Assembly: GCA_051004015.1 (NCBI GenBank)
Contig: JBPCKT010000036.1
Span: 1 to 27,211 of the forward strand
Length of the DNA: 27,211 nt
From: SXOA01 sp051004015
GTDB taxonomy: Bacteria; Planctomycetota; Planctomycetia; Pirellulales; Pirellulaceae
Direction of reading: 5' to 3'
The position numbers and the translations under genes were made by a program. Under the pieces are notes generated by a model that was given only the letters and a program-made list of their open reading frames with translations, ran no database searches and was not told the origin of the DNA. Shown here one piece after another: positions 15,850-23,200 of this stretch (position 1 is the first letter of the stretch; every line of letters starts with the position of its first letter).

Positions 15850-17310
15850 ATGCTCGTCATTATCAGCGACCTGCACCTGACCGACGGATCGACCGGAGCC
15901 ACGCTCGAACCGGGGGCGATGGATCTCTTCGCCGAACGCCTGGCCGATCTCGCCTGGCGGGCGTCCTGGCGTGCCGGAGGCAGCTATCAGCCCATTGAAC
16001 GGCTGGATTTGGTGCTTCTGGGGGATGTGCTGGACATTGTCCACTCGCAACAGTGGCTGGCCAGCGATCTGCGCCCCTGGAGCGACCTGCAGTCCCCGGC
16101 CGGCAGCGACGCCGTGGCTCAAATCACCGACGGCATTCTCCGTCACAACGCACAGACCGTTCGCTCCCTCCGCTCGCTCGCCACGGAGAGCGTCATCACC
16201 GTGCCGCAAGCCAATGCCGCCGGCGAGCCGGCCCTGGATGCGATGGAGCTTCCCGTTGCCGTCCGCACGCACTACATGGTGGGGAACCACGACTGGCCGC
16301 TCCACCTGGCCGGCCCGCAATACGACGTTCTGCGGCACAAGGTCGCCCACCACCTGGGCCTGGCCAATCAACACAACCGGCCGTTCCCGCATGATGCCGC
16401 CGAGTCGGAAGAACTGCACGATGCTCTCCGCAGCCACCGCGTCCTCGCCCGCCACGGCGACATCCACGACCCGCTGGCCTTCAGCGACGACCGCAACGCC
16501 AGCAGCTTGTCCGACGTCATTGCCATCGAACTCGTCGGCCGCTTCATCGCTCATCTCGAAACGGAACTTGCGGACGAGCTTCCCACCGCGGCTGTCACCG
16601 CTCTCAAAGAAATCGACCAGGTCCGTCCGATGCTTCTTATTCCGGCGTGGATGGAAAACCTGCTGGAGCGGACCGTGCCACAGCTTTCGCTTCGCACAGC
16701 CATCAAACGGACCTGGGACAGCCTCGTCGAGCAGATGCTGGCGTTGTACGTTGTCCGCGAGCGGAACACCTGGAGTCCGATCGACCTCATCGACGGTCTT
16801 TCCGCCGCGCTCAAATTCAGCCGCCGCGACAGCAGCGATTGGACCGGCAAGACGCTCTCGTTCCTGGCCAGCCTCCGCGGGGCCAAGAGCGAATCCTATC
16901 TGCCGCATGCCCTGGCCGAAGCCGACTTCCGCAATCGCCGAGCCCGGCACATTGTCTATGGCCACACGCATTCCCAAGAGACGATTTCTCTGGACGCCAG
17001 CCATGCCGATGGCTACGTGCTGCATCAGACCTACTTCAACGCCGGCACCTGGCGGCGGACTTATCAGCCGACCAAGGCCCTGTCTCAACAGGAATTCAGC
17101 GCCTGCGACACCATCTCGCTGCTCGCCTTCTATCAGGCCGACGAGCGCTCGGGCCGGGCCTATGAAACCTGGAGTGGCACACTTGCTCCCAGCATGGCAG
17201 AGCTGGGTGTTCAGACCGCTGCTCCCGCCAAAGCCATCGCGACCGCTGGCCACGGGCTTCGTGCACCGCACTTTGGTCCGGCGGGCGTTCGCTCGCTGCG
17301 GCGGGTGTAG
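15850..17310 (+). CDS. Calcineurin-like metallophosphoesterase
   Basis: A 486-residue protein starting at ATG 15850 behind GAGGGA. All five signature blocks of the calcineurin-like phosphoesterase fold are present and ordered: SDLHL (D7, H9), GDVLD (D59), GNHD (N146, H147), the metal-binding H202 in ARHGD and GHTH (H372, H374). These ligate the two metal ions, so it should be a working phosphoesterase. A long helical insertion between H202 and GHTH (about 215-350) is larger than in simple Mpp proteins and probably covers the active site. No signal peptide or TM segment is seen, so it is cytoplasmic. The substrate is unknown; UDP-diacylglucosamine hydrolase (LpxH), nucleotide and phosphodiester activities are all possible in this fold. 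cutA follows after 9 bp, so the two are probably co-transcribed. Confidence 0.92.
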   Translation: MLVIISDLHLTDGSTGATLEPGAMDLFAERLADLAWRASWRAGGSYQPIERLDLVLLGDVLDIVHSQQWLASDLRPWSDLQSPAGSDAVAQITDGILRHNAQTVRSLRSLATESVITVPQANAAGEPALDAMELPVAVRTHYMVGNHDWPLHLAGPQYDVLRHKVAHHLGLANQHNRPFPHDAAESEELHDALRSHRVLARHGDIHDPLAFSDDRNASSLSDVIAIELVGRFIAHLETELADELPTAAVTALKEIDQVRPMLLIPAWMENLLERTVPQLSLRTAIKRTWDSLVEQMLALYVVRERNTWSPIDLIDGLSAALKFSRRDSSDWTGKTLSFLASLRGAKSESYLPHALAEADFRNRRARHIVYGHTHSQETISLDASHADGYVLHQTYFNAGTWRRTYQPTKALSQQEFSACDTISLLAFYQADERSGRAYETWSGTLAPSMAELGVQTAAPAKAIATAGHGLRAPHFGPAGVRSLRRV

Positions 17311-17319
17311 GAAGAAGCT

Positions 17320-17643
17320 ATGCCGACCGAGGCCATCCAGGTCATCACCACGACCGCGGAGCGAAGCGAGGCGAACGCAATCGCCGCCGCCGTCCTTCAG
17401 CAGCGACTCGCCGCCTGCGTGCAAATCAATGGGCCCATCCACAGCCAATATTGGTGGAACAGCCGCATCGAGATGTCGCACGAGTTCGTCCTCACCATCA
17501 AGACTCGCCGCGACCTCTTCTCGCGTCTCGAAGCGGCGATCCTCGCCCTGCATCCCTACGAGCAGCCGGAAATCCTGGCCCTGGCCGCCGTCGAAGTGAC
17601 GCCGGGCTATCTCAAGTGGCTCGAGGAACAGACGGTAAAGTGA
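17320..17643 (+). CDS. cutA: Divalent-cation tolerance protein CutA
   Basis: A 107-residue CutA1 protein of normal family length. Diagnostic parts are VITTTAERSEANAIAAAVLQQRLAACVQ in pieces (residues 8-35), YWW at 44-46 followed by E51, FVLTIKTRRD (57-65), HPYEQPEIL (78-86) and the C-terminal YLKWLEE. CutA forms a very stable trimer with a ferredoxin-like fold related to PII proteins. It has been linked to copper tolerance in E. coli, although its exact role is unsettled. The start ATG at 17320 has AGGAAG overlapping the stop of the metallophosphoesterase gene, so its translation is likely coupled to it. Nothing is missing or unusual in the protein. Confidence 0.96.
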   Translation: MPTEAIQVITTTAERSEANAIAAAVLQQRLAACVQINGPIHSQYWWNSRIEMSHEFVLTIKTRRDLFSRLEAAILALHPYEQPEILALAAVEVTPGYLKWLEEQTVK

Positions 17644-17665
17644 CATGGGTGTGGGTATCCTCCGG

Positions 17666-17730
17666 CACTAACCCGAAGCGCAAGCGAGGGAGTTACGTCC
17701 ATGACCCTCGCCCAGCGCCTCGGGCTAGTG
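17666..17730. repeat. Imperfect intergenic palindrome after cutA
   Basis: The left arm 17666-17690 (CACTAACCCGAAGCGC followed by AAGCGAGGG) pairs imperfectly with the right arm 17705-17730 (CCCTCGCCCAGCGCCTCGGG then CTAGTG) around a 14-nt loop. It begins 22 bp after the cutA stop and may protect or end that transcript, but there is no T-run. The arm sequence is unrelated to the other palindromes in this window. The 295-bp spacer to the next gene holds nothing else I can identify. Confidence 0.6.
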
Positions 17731-17938
17731 ATAAACTGACTTCGGCTGTCTCCATTTCGAGAACATTCTTACAACCTCCAAACCCCGCTAGCGTTTTCCC
17801 TCTGCCGCCTTAAACCTCGCCACGACAACGTCTTGAGAACCCAGTCGCGGCTCCGCAATCTCTTCGGCACGATCCTTGCTTGATTCTCCGGCATCACTCC
17901 CTGCGTTCGCAGGCCAATCGGAATTCAAGGACGGTGCC

Positions 17939-18235
17939 ATGAAGAGCAAAGGACCTGTCGATTTCTTTCTCGGTGTGTTTCTCGAATTCGGCGCGGCATT
18001 CTGCCTGCTGTTCTTCCTGCCGCAGGTTCCCTGGCACGGGCTGCCGGCGGAGGACGCCAGGCCGACCCCGACCTCGGCGAGGCTCGGATTCGCCGCCTCC
18101 GATCGGCGCGTCTTGCTCCGCCCGGCCCAAACAACTCCGTTCCCCTATCGCCCCTCGCAACGGGCCCCATCCTTCCGCGAGGCCCCGCCCCTGCTCCAGC
18201 CCGCCCCCGAGCTCCCCCGCCAGTACCGCTACTAA
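17939..18235 (+). CDS. Small single-TM protein, hypothetical
   Basis: A 98-residue protein when started at ATG 17939, with AAGGA about 9 nt upstream; an in-frame ATG at 17876 would add 21 residues without a good ribosome-binding site. It begins MKSKGPVDFFLGVFLEFGAAF and has one strong hydrophobic segment (about residues 7-28, ending LLFFLPQVP). The rest is an Arg/Pro-rich tail ending PPELPRQYRY in single letters. This suggests a small inner-membrane protein with a basic, probably disordered tail. I recognise no family. The tail carries many Pro and Arg codons, which GC-rich DNA can produce by chance, so the ribosome-binding site and TM segment are the main support. Competing minus-strand frames look like shadows. 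Confidence 0.5.
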   Translation: MKSKGPVDFFLGVFLEFGAAFCLLFFLPQVPWHGLPAEDARPTPTSARLGFAASDRRVLLRPAQTTPFPYRPSQRAPSFREAPPLLQPAPELPRQYRY

Positions 18236-18293
18236 TCTCCCAGTAGGGTGTATGAGCGATAGCGAAATACACGCGTAAGTCCCTTGGCCCCTT

Positions 18294-18328
18294 CTGATAC
18301 TGAACACTGAAAACTGAATACTGAACAC
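18294..18328. repeat. Heptamer array, TGAACAC family, copy 1
   Basis: Five 7-bp units in register: CTGATAC, two TGAACAC, and single TGAAAAC and TGAATAC variants, followed by a degenerate TCCTTAC. It shares its family with the array at 18577-18611, about 280 bp away. Confidence 0.9.
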
Positions 18329-18545
18329 TCCTTACCCAACTCCAATCCCCGCTTCACGTTACGACAACTTTTGCACTCTTAATACAGCTTTTAGCAAACA
18401 CTTTCGCGGGTTTTCGTCGTCCTAACTCCTTCCCTCCCTTGCCTTTGCGCCGCGCGGGCTTGATACATCGCCCCCATTTTTAATACAGGCACAGGCCTTA
18501 ACTCCTTTCCAAAGCACACTTTGCACCCTGTATTAAGCTATGTCT

Positions 18546-18578
18546 CCTCTCCCTCTGAGAGAGGCCGGGTGAGGGTCT
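18546..18578. repeat. CTCTC/GAGAGGCCGG hairpin element, copy 1
   Basis: CCTCTC and GAGAGG form a small stem, followed by CCGGGTGAGGGTCT. A second copy at 18848-18879 has CTCTC, GAGAG and CCGGCGAGGGTCT. The two share sequence and layout over about 33 bp, and short hairpin elements of this kind are commonly scattered in bacterial spacers. Copy 1 runs straight into the heptamer array at 18577. Confidence 0.65.
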
Positions 18579-18611
18579 GTTACTGAACACTGAACACTGA
18601 AAACTGAACAC
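18577..18611. repeat. Heptamer array, TGAACAC family, copy 2
   Basis: Five units: CTGTTAC, three TGAACAC and one TGAAAAC. The leading unit and order resemble copy 1 at 18294-18328, but the internal unit order differs, as expected if units are gained and lost. Confidence 0.9.
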
Positions 18612-18847
18612 TCGGCCAAGAAACATCCCAAGCCCGTCGTCCACCTGCCGACTTTGATCGCCACAACCACCTTGCCAAAGATCTTCTCGCGCTGGAGTTC
18701 CCGGCTTGAGCCGGCCCCTAAAAGACCGCCTGAAAGCAGGATTCCAGCGCATTCCGTCCACCATACTGTACTTAAGTGTACACACCAGGTTGGCGCATTC
18801 AAGAGGTCATCACAAAGATTTTGGAACTTTTTTTGACGCTCTAATTT

Positions 18848-18879
18848 CTCTCCCCCCTAGGAGAGGCCGGCGAGGGTCT
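18848..18879. repeat. CTCTC/GAGAGGCCGG hairpin element, copy 2
   Basis: Second copy of the element at 18546-18578, with a C-rich loop (CCCCCTAG) in place of CCTCTGA. It lies about 190 bp upstream of the unknown gene at 19072. Confidence 0.6.
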
Positions 18880-19071
18880 TCTTCGCGACGAGCCCGTAGC
18901 ACGACACGCCACAGTAACTATTTCGTCGACCTATATCTACAAAATTGCGTACGATCTACGATCTCAGTAGGCACGGCATCGAGAGAAAACGCGTTCATTA
19001 GATCCGTCTTCCGGGCTTGGCTGAGAATGAACGCTGGCATGTGGGTAGGCTAACTTTTGGAAGAATAAAGA

Positions 19072-19983
19072 ATGCAGAACGATGCAATTGACAATGTGGT
19101 CGTGGATTTTGGCTCGACAAAGCAGGCAGCTCTGTTTTTTGATCACGTAGTGCCTCTTGATGGTGTCGAGGACGTAAGTGGAGTAGCGACGGTACTCACA
19201 GGCGCAAAGACACCGGTGGATGTGCAGAAAGCGCAATCAATCATCTCGCAACTGCTCCCACCAGAGTTCGGAACTGCCCAACAGGTTGAGGATTTTGCTT
19301 CGGTTGCTGCGATTGGTGTTTCAGCAATTTCTGCGGCAGTAGGCTTCTTCAACTGTGACGAGATGACGCAAACCGCCAAGGAATACGAGGCAAAGTTAGA
19401 CGCTCCTGGGGGATTGAAGAAATACGTTGGCAAAACGCCAGTCACCGTCAATGCGAACATGATTGATGACCAAGCAAAACACGATTTACGTAGGGACTTT
19501 GCCCTTCTGTCAATTGCCGATATCCAAATCCCCGATCCAAAACAGTTGAGTTGGGATGCGATCATCGAGTTCCGCAAGGACGTACTAGCACGCAAACGTC
19601 TTCGGCGATTGAGAGTCTTCGCAGTAAAAGAGTACACCGGAAAATCGCTTGCTTTTATCGAAGATGATCTTTCTATTCGCCTGGACGACTACGAGCAAAC
19701 TCTCAAGTCATGGAGTATCAAGACTGTTGTAGGAGTGCTATCGACTTGCGTGAACCTAGAGACGACTCTGTCAGCGGGAGTTGCCAATTTGGTGGCGATT
19801 ATGAGCGGGATGCCGGCATCGCAAGCATTCGCTGCGTCACTGGCAATTCCTTGCAGCCGCTTCGCCTTGGAATTGGCAAAAGTTAGGATTGATCGCCAGG
19901 AAGCGATTCGCCAGTTTCCTCTGGCCTATATCGCCGACGTGAAGAGACTCGCGAGTGATAGCCGCGTAGGGAAAGAGAGATAG
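19072..19983 (+). CDS. Unknown protein, first gene of a lower-GC two-gene unit
   Basis: A 303-residue protein starting at ATG 19072, with GGAAG about 9 nt upstream. I do not recognise it. The N-terminus is VVVDFGSTKQAALFFDHVVPL, followed by an acidic helix-forming part. A small hydrophobic stretch lies at about residues 79-92 (AAIGVSAISAAVGFF). A basic segment KDVLARKRLRRLRVFAVKEY sits near 167-186. The C-terminal quarter holds two longer weakly hydrophobic stretches (about 223-265), possibly membrane-associated or a buried helical bundle. Codon use is visibly more AT-rich than in flanking genes, which suggests acquisition by transfer. The next gene starts three bases after its stop. The neighbouring ApeA defence gene and RAYT element place it in an accessory island, so a defence or conflict role is plausible but unproven. 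Confidence 0.8.
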   Translation: MQNDAIDNVVVDFGSTKQAALFFDHVVPLDGVEDVSGVATVLTGAKTPVDVQKAQSIISQLLPPEFGTAQQVEDFASVAAIGVSAISAAVGFFNCDEMTQTAKEYEAKLDAPGGLKKYVGKTPVTVNANMIDDQAKHDLRRDFALLSIADIQIPDPKQLSWDAIIEFRKDVLARKRLRRLRVFAVKEYTGKSLAFIEDDLSIRLDDYEQTLKSWSIKTVVGVLSTCVNLETTLSAGVANLVAIMSGMPASQAFAASLAIPCSRFALELAKVRIDRQEAIRQFPLAYIADVKRLASDSRVGKER

Positions 19984-19986
19984 CAA

Positions 19987-20334
19987 TTGGACGAGAATTT
20001 TGAAAACGCACTGTCACTTGTACGCACCTTTGTTGAAGGACCGTGGGAGTCCTATTGGAAGGATCTTATCGGCAATGGCAGCCGGACAGGTGGCTGCCTG
20101 ATCGACGTCCTTCGCCTCAAGTGTCCAAAGCAGAAGCAAAGAGACGCCATTTCAATCGATGGCCAAGATGCGATCCGCCAGCGCCATCCAAATCTCTACA
20201 AGGATAAGAGAACCTGGGAGGCAAAGAAGTGGACAGAGAACGAGTTGAGGGATGTCGTCCAGATCGTGATTGACATCGCGAAAATAAAGGGGGTAACTCG
20301 CGACTCGCAAAAGGCGATACAGCATGGGGACTGA
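19987..20334 (+). CDS. Unknown small protein, second gene of the pair
   Basis: A 115-residue soluble protein using TTG at 19987, three bases after the upstream stop, with a purine-rich stretch (GGGAAAGAGAGA) in front. It is rich in charged and aromatic residues: VRTFVEGPWESYWKDLIG at the N-terminus, a middle with CLIDVLRLKCPKQKQRD, and a C-terminal helix NELRDVVQIVIDIAKIKGV. There is no signal peptide or TM segment. I cannot place it in a family. Its tight coupling and shared AT-richer codon use suggest that it functions with the 303-residue protein, as partner, inhibitor or co-effector. It could also be translated from an internal start, as no ATG lies near its beginning. Confidence 0.7.
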   Translation: MDENFENALSLVRTFVEGPWESYWKDLIGNGSRTGGCLIDVLRLKCPKQKQRDAISIDGQDAIRQRHPNLYKDKRTWEAKKWTENELRDVVQIVIDIAKIKGVTRDSQKAIQHGD

Positions 20335-20510
20335 TTCCCCTCGCCACCGGCTTCCTCGCGTGCCGCTGTGAGATGTGAGACCTTGCATGGCGATTTGCTC
20401 AGGGGCAAAGTGGGAAGCCAAATGCAATCTGTTGCCACGCGGGATACTGGGAACCGAAAACGCAATTCCAAACGCGGTCCTGATCGGCGCTTTCGGTTCG
20501 CCTCGCACGG
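20335..20510. other. Convergent spacer between the unknown pair and apeA
   Basis: 176 bp between convergent stops. I see no gene, no long hairpin and no T-tract terminator. A weak 5-bp stem (GGGGA/TCCCC) overlaps the end of the upstream gene near 20326-20340. Confidence 0.5.
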
Positions 20511-21818
20511 CTAATCGACCTTCATGCTCTCGGGCTGTTCCTTCGAGTAGAAGATTCGCTGCAACAGCCGGTGGTGCTCGCTCATCTGTTTGACGACGAC
20601 GGCTTCGTCGATGCCAAGGTATTTGAACAGCACGATCCGCATGAGGAACGAGAGCTTTTCTGACGCCCAATACGTCGCCACAGGGGGCAACGCTTTAGGG
20701 CGAAGGTCGTCGGTGTAGTGGGTGTGGTAGTTCCGCGTGTCAACGATGCCGCGAGCGAACTTCGCAGGATCTTTGCATACGATCTCACGCCCCTTCGCGG
20801 AAAGAGAATCGAGAAGCCCATTGATTCGCTCGAAGAATGTGTAGTTGGACGATGTGGTCGCGCGGCTGAAGACTTCAACGGCGTGGGCCAACAACAGGAA
20901 ACGCCCTTGGGTCGAGTGGTCATGGTTCCGCTGCGCGTCCATCATCAGGTGGATCGCGTCCAGCATCGTGTCGCTGACCGAAAACCACTTCTTGAGCATC
21001 GACTCGAATTGATCGAACAGGTGCGGGAGGTGGAACAAAAACACCGGCGTCGCCTTCTCGTCGGTCTCACGCTCCTTGGCGGCCTGGTAAAGGTGCCAGC
21101 CCGGATACTTGTCGTCTTCGAGGAAAACTTCGATCCCGGTGGTCGAAACAACCTCGTCGGTGACGAGCGTGAGGAAATAGCAGAACCGCCAGATTTGCCG
21201 TTGGAACCAATCCAGATCCTGTGGCGAGTCCGGCTTAATCGTCACGAACGATTTGGCGTGGAGCTTGTGCCATTGTTCGTAGGCATTGGAAATCCAATTC
21301 AACCCTGTCTGGAAATCGAGAGTCGCTTTGATTTCGTCAATGCGCCATTTGAGCTTTTCCGGCTGGTGGTACTTTACCGTGCAGCTCTTGAAGTTCTCCT
21401 TTTCGCCGTCGTTCTCCATCGTGAAAAGGCGACGGGCGATGAAGACGTCTAGGTGCTGGCAGTAGAACGAGACCTGCCGGAATTTCAGCTCGGATAGGGC
21501 GGGGACGTGCTTGTCCGCGATGACGTGGAAGGCTCCGTACTTCGTTGTCGATCCGAGCGACGAAGCGTGTGCGCGGAGAAGCGTGAATTTCTGACGGTCG
21601 TGGGTGAGGCCGAGGATGCAGGGGTGGTCCTTGAATTCTGGCGAGCCGGCGACCAGTTCCCTGGCCGTCACGTCGTCCAGCGTGCCACTCAATTCCAACT
21701 CGATGTCCGTAGGCAAGTATCGTAGCGTGCCGTAAATCTTATCGTCCGCTTTTTCCGGCACCCACCACTGGCCCGTTACTTCGAACGGATCCTTCAACAT
21801 GAATTCCGTCTTGCGCAT
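20511..21818 (-). CDS. apeA: ApeA-family HEPN abortive-infection protein
   Basis: A 435-residue protein. The N-terminal half carries the ApeA N-terminal domain pattern (FEVTGQWWVPEKADDKIYG, then GTLRYLPTDIELELSG without the shared G), a beta-rich domain that probably senses the trigger. The C-terminal half is all-helical and ends in a HEPN domain, with the RNase-type R-x4-H motif at R362-H367 (TRNYHTHY). ApeA proteins were shown to give phage resistance as single-gene systems; the HEPN motif implies RNA cleavage that halts the infected cell. The start ATG at 21818 has AGG about 8 nt upstream; an alternative ATG lies six codons in. It stands alone on the minus strand, convergent with the unknown gene pair. 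Family assignment is from recognised motifs without a search, so moderately high rather than certain. Confidence 0.8.
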   Translation of the reverse strand: MRKTEFMLKDPFEVTGQWWVPEKADDKIYGTLRYLPTDIELELSGTLDDVTARELVAGSPEFKDHPCILGLTHDRQKFTLLRAHASSLGSTTKYGAFHVIADKHVPALSELKFRQVSFYCQHLDVFIARRLFTMENDGEKENFKSCTVKYHQPEKLKWRIDEIKATLDFQTGLNWISNAYEQWHKLHAKSFVTIKPDSPQDLDWFQRQIWRFCYFLTLVTDEVVSTTGIEVFLEDDKYPGWHLYQAAKERETDEKATPVFLFHLPHLFDQFESMLKKWFSVSDTMLDAIHLMMDAQRNHDHSTQGRFLLLAHAVEVFSRATTSSNYTFFERINGLLDSLSAKGREIVCKDPAKFARGIVDTRNYHTHYTDDLRPKALPPVATYWASEKLSFLMRIVLFKYLGIDEAVVVKQMSEHHRLLQRIFYSKEQPESMKVD

Positions 21819-22216
21819 AGTTTGCCTGCCTTTCTGCTCCGAGTTTCGTATCTCGAAATGACACGTTTGGTTGCTACAAGTTCACGGCATCGTACCCAAT
21901 CCAGAAAAAGTCAGGTCAGCTTCGGTAAGGACGCAGGGTCGCGTGCGCAGTCGTAGAAATCACGTTTACAGGGGAGGTCTTAGTTAAAGGAGGGGCGGAG
22001 TCGGGAGACCAGCGCCCAGCGCAGGATTGTTTTGGGGGAGCAAGAGCTGTAGCCAGCCAATCATCGCTCCCCCCCGGACAAGCCGGGAGGTGGCGAGGAT
22101 GGAGGCTATTGTCCCAGTTCTGGTTGCCAAACTTTCGCTCCGGCGGGGCGAGCTCGCCGGCGGCGGACATGAGCTAACAGCGCGTGGCGGGCATGAGGTG
22201 TCGGCGGGTGCTGTCC
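21819..22216. other. Spacer upstream of apeA with a dispersed repeat
   Basis: About 400 bp without a supported gene. It must hold the apeA promoter (reading leftwards from about 21.85-21.9 kb), but I see no clear -35/-10 pair. At 21992-22025 it carries a GC-rich stretch that begins GGGGCGGAGTCGGGAGACC; a related copy lies at 24663-24698. The right end runs into the REP palindrome beside the transposase gene. Confidence 0.55.
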
Positions 22217-22288
22217 GGGGTCGGGAGTCTTTGGCGCCAACCGGCATTCTAATGGTAACAACCGCAGCCGCCAAAGACTCCCGACCCC
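22217..22288. repeat. REP-like palindrome, 3' side of the RAYT gene
   Basis: Perfect 20-bp inverted arms: GGGGTCGGGAGTCTTTGGCG at 22217-22236 and its complement at 22269-22288, with a 32-nt loop. The same 20-bp arms recur exactly at 23024-23094, on the other side of the transposase gene, around a different loop. This arrangement is typical of REP/BIME elements served by the enclosed transposase. Confidence 0.92.
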
Positions 22289-22315
22289 CTGGCGCCCGCG
22301 AACGAGTTGGGCAAG

Positions 22316-22978
22316 CTACTCCATCCAACCCGAGCGACCACGGCCGCGGAGAGTACTTTCCAACCCGAGTTTTCGCGCAGTTTGATTCACCCAGTCATTC
22401 GCCCCATACGGCCGGCCATGAATGACACTGTGGCGGATTGCTGCGAGTTCAGCATCCGTTTGAGGCTCGTTGACGTGCGCCAGCCAATCCGTCGATTTCG
22501 GAACCGGCCAGGCACAGAGGCCCACGGGACAAATCCCTCCGGCCCACGCACTGCTCCATTTCCAATGTTCGGCGCGGGTGCAGAGGTTCGCCCGCAGGGC
22601 ATTTCGTTCCACATACCGGCAGACCGACAGAAGGTGTTCGTCCTCCTGCACTGGAAATGATTTGAATCGTCCCTGGTACACCGGGCCTGTTCCAGCCGTT
22701 TGCCGCCGCGCATGCCAGCGCTGCGTGTGCGTCACGGTGAGCCAGCGCATGTATTCCGAAAGGGCATCGTCAGTCTCGGGCCATAGCACCAGATGCCAGT
22801 GCGTCGGCATGACGCAATAGGCGAGAACGCGCATGGGGACTTGCCTCTTGGCATGCTCGATGAGCGCGACGAAGGCGTCGTAGTCGCTGTTAGACTCGAA
22901 AAGTGTCTGTCGGCCTGCGCCGCGATTGAGGACGTGGAAGACGTAACCGGCTTGAGCGAAGCGAGGGCGTCTAGGCAT
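22316..22978 (-). CDS. REP-associated tyrosine transposase (RAYT, Y1_Tnp family)
   Basis: A 220-residue IS200-like HUH enzyme. It begins MPRRPRFAQAGYVFHVLNRG, the standard RAYT opening. The metal-binding HxH is H60-W-H62 in MPTHWHLVLWP. The likely nucleophile is Y122 in CRYVERNALRA. The YQGRFKSFPVQ segment is another family hallmark. RAYTs cut and join single-stranded DNA at REP palindromes and are thought to spread them as domesticated, non-autonomous elements. Here identical 20-bp-armed palindromes lie 28 bp past the stop and 46 bp before the start, so gene and likely substrates form one unit. The start ATG at 22978 has a poor ribosome-binding site. No frameshift is seen, so it appears intact. 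The protein is somewhat longer at the C-terminus than minimal RAYTs. Confidence 0.93.
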   Translation of the reverse strand: MPRRPRFAQAGYVFHVLNRGAGRQTLFESNSDYDAFVALIEHAKRQVPMRVLAYCVMPTHWHLVLWPETDDALSEYMRWLTVTHTQRWHARRQTAGTGPVYQGRFKSFPVQEDEHLLSVCRYVERNALRANLCTRAEHWKWSSAWAGGICPVGLCAWPVPKSTDWLAHVNEPQTDAELAAIRHSVIHGRPYGANDWVNQTARKLGLESTLRGRGRSGWME

Positions 22979-23023
22979 GGCGGCTCAACTCGTGGGGCAA
23001 CGTCAGGGGGACGGCAACGACAG

Positions 23024-23094
23024 GGGGTCGGGAGTCTTTGGCGGATGAGATTATAGCAAATGGAAAACGAGTGACGCCAAAGACTCCCGACCCC
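23024..23094. repeat. REP-like palindrome, 5' side of the RAYT gene
   Basis: Arms at 23024-23043 and 23075-23094, both exact copies of the arms at 22217-22288; the loop is 31 nt and of unrelated sequence. It lies in the RAYT promoter region, so it may also influence expression of that gene. The remaining spacer to 23200 holds no gene. Confidence 0.92.
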
Positions 23095-23200
23095 GGTTTA
23101 GTGATGGCTCGCCACGGAGTGGCGGCCTACTTTCGGTAGAATGGGCAACTGGCCGTAAGCCCAGAAGAGCTTCCCGCACATTCAGCCGCGAGTCATTCCC

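Larger units (their letters stand above)
18236..19071. other. 836-bp repeat-rich spacer without a clear gene
   Basis: No open frame here is convincing. The spacer contains a short palindromic stretch (GTGTA...TACAC, 18248-18272), two heptamer arrays of one family, two copies of a CTCTC...GAGAGGCCGG element, and three copies of TTAATACAG (two direct at 18379 and 18480, one inverted at 18528). Base composition becomes more AT-rich from about 18.3 kb, marking entry into the accessory region. A short frame at about 18783-18842 reads WRIQEVITKILELFLTL before a stop and could be a gene remnant, but it is too short to name. Confidence 0.6.

Noticed and set aside
15613..17646. 677-codon minus-strand open frame
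   Set aside because: Antisense to the metallophosphoesterase and cutA genes, both with all family motifs.
7886..18611. CRISPR array
   Set aside because: The regular repeats have 7-bp periods without spacers; no 25-40 bp repeats with spacers and no cas genes are present.
18498..18836. Possible small genes in the 836-bp spacer
   Set aside because: The frames overlap repeats on both strands, lack ribosome-binding sites and show no recognisable protein; at most a gene remnant near 18783-18842.
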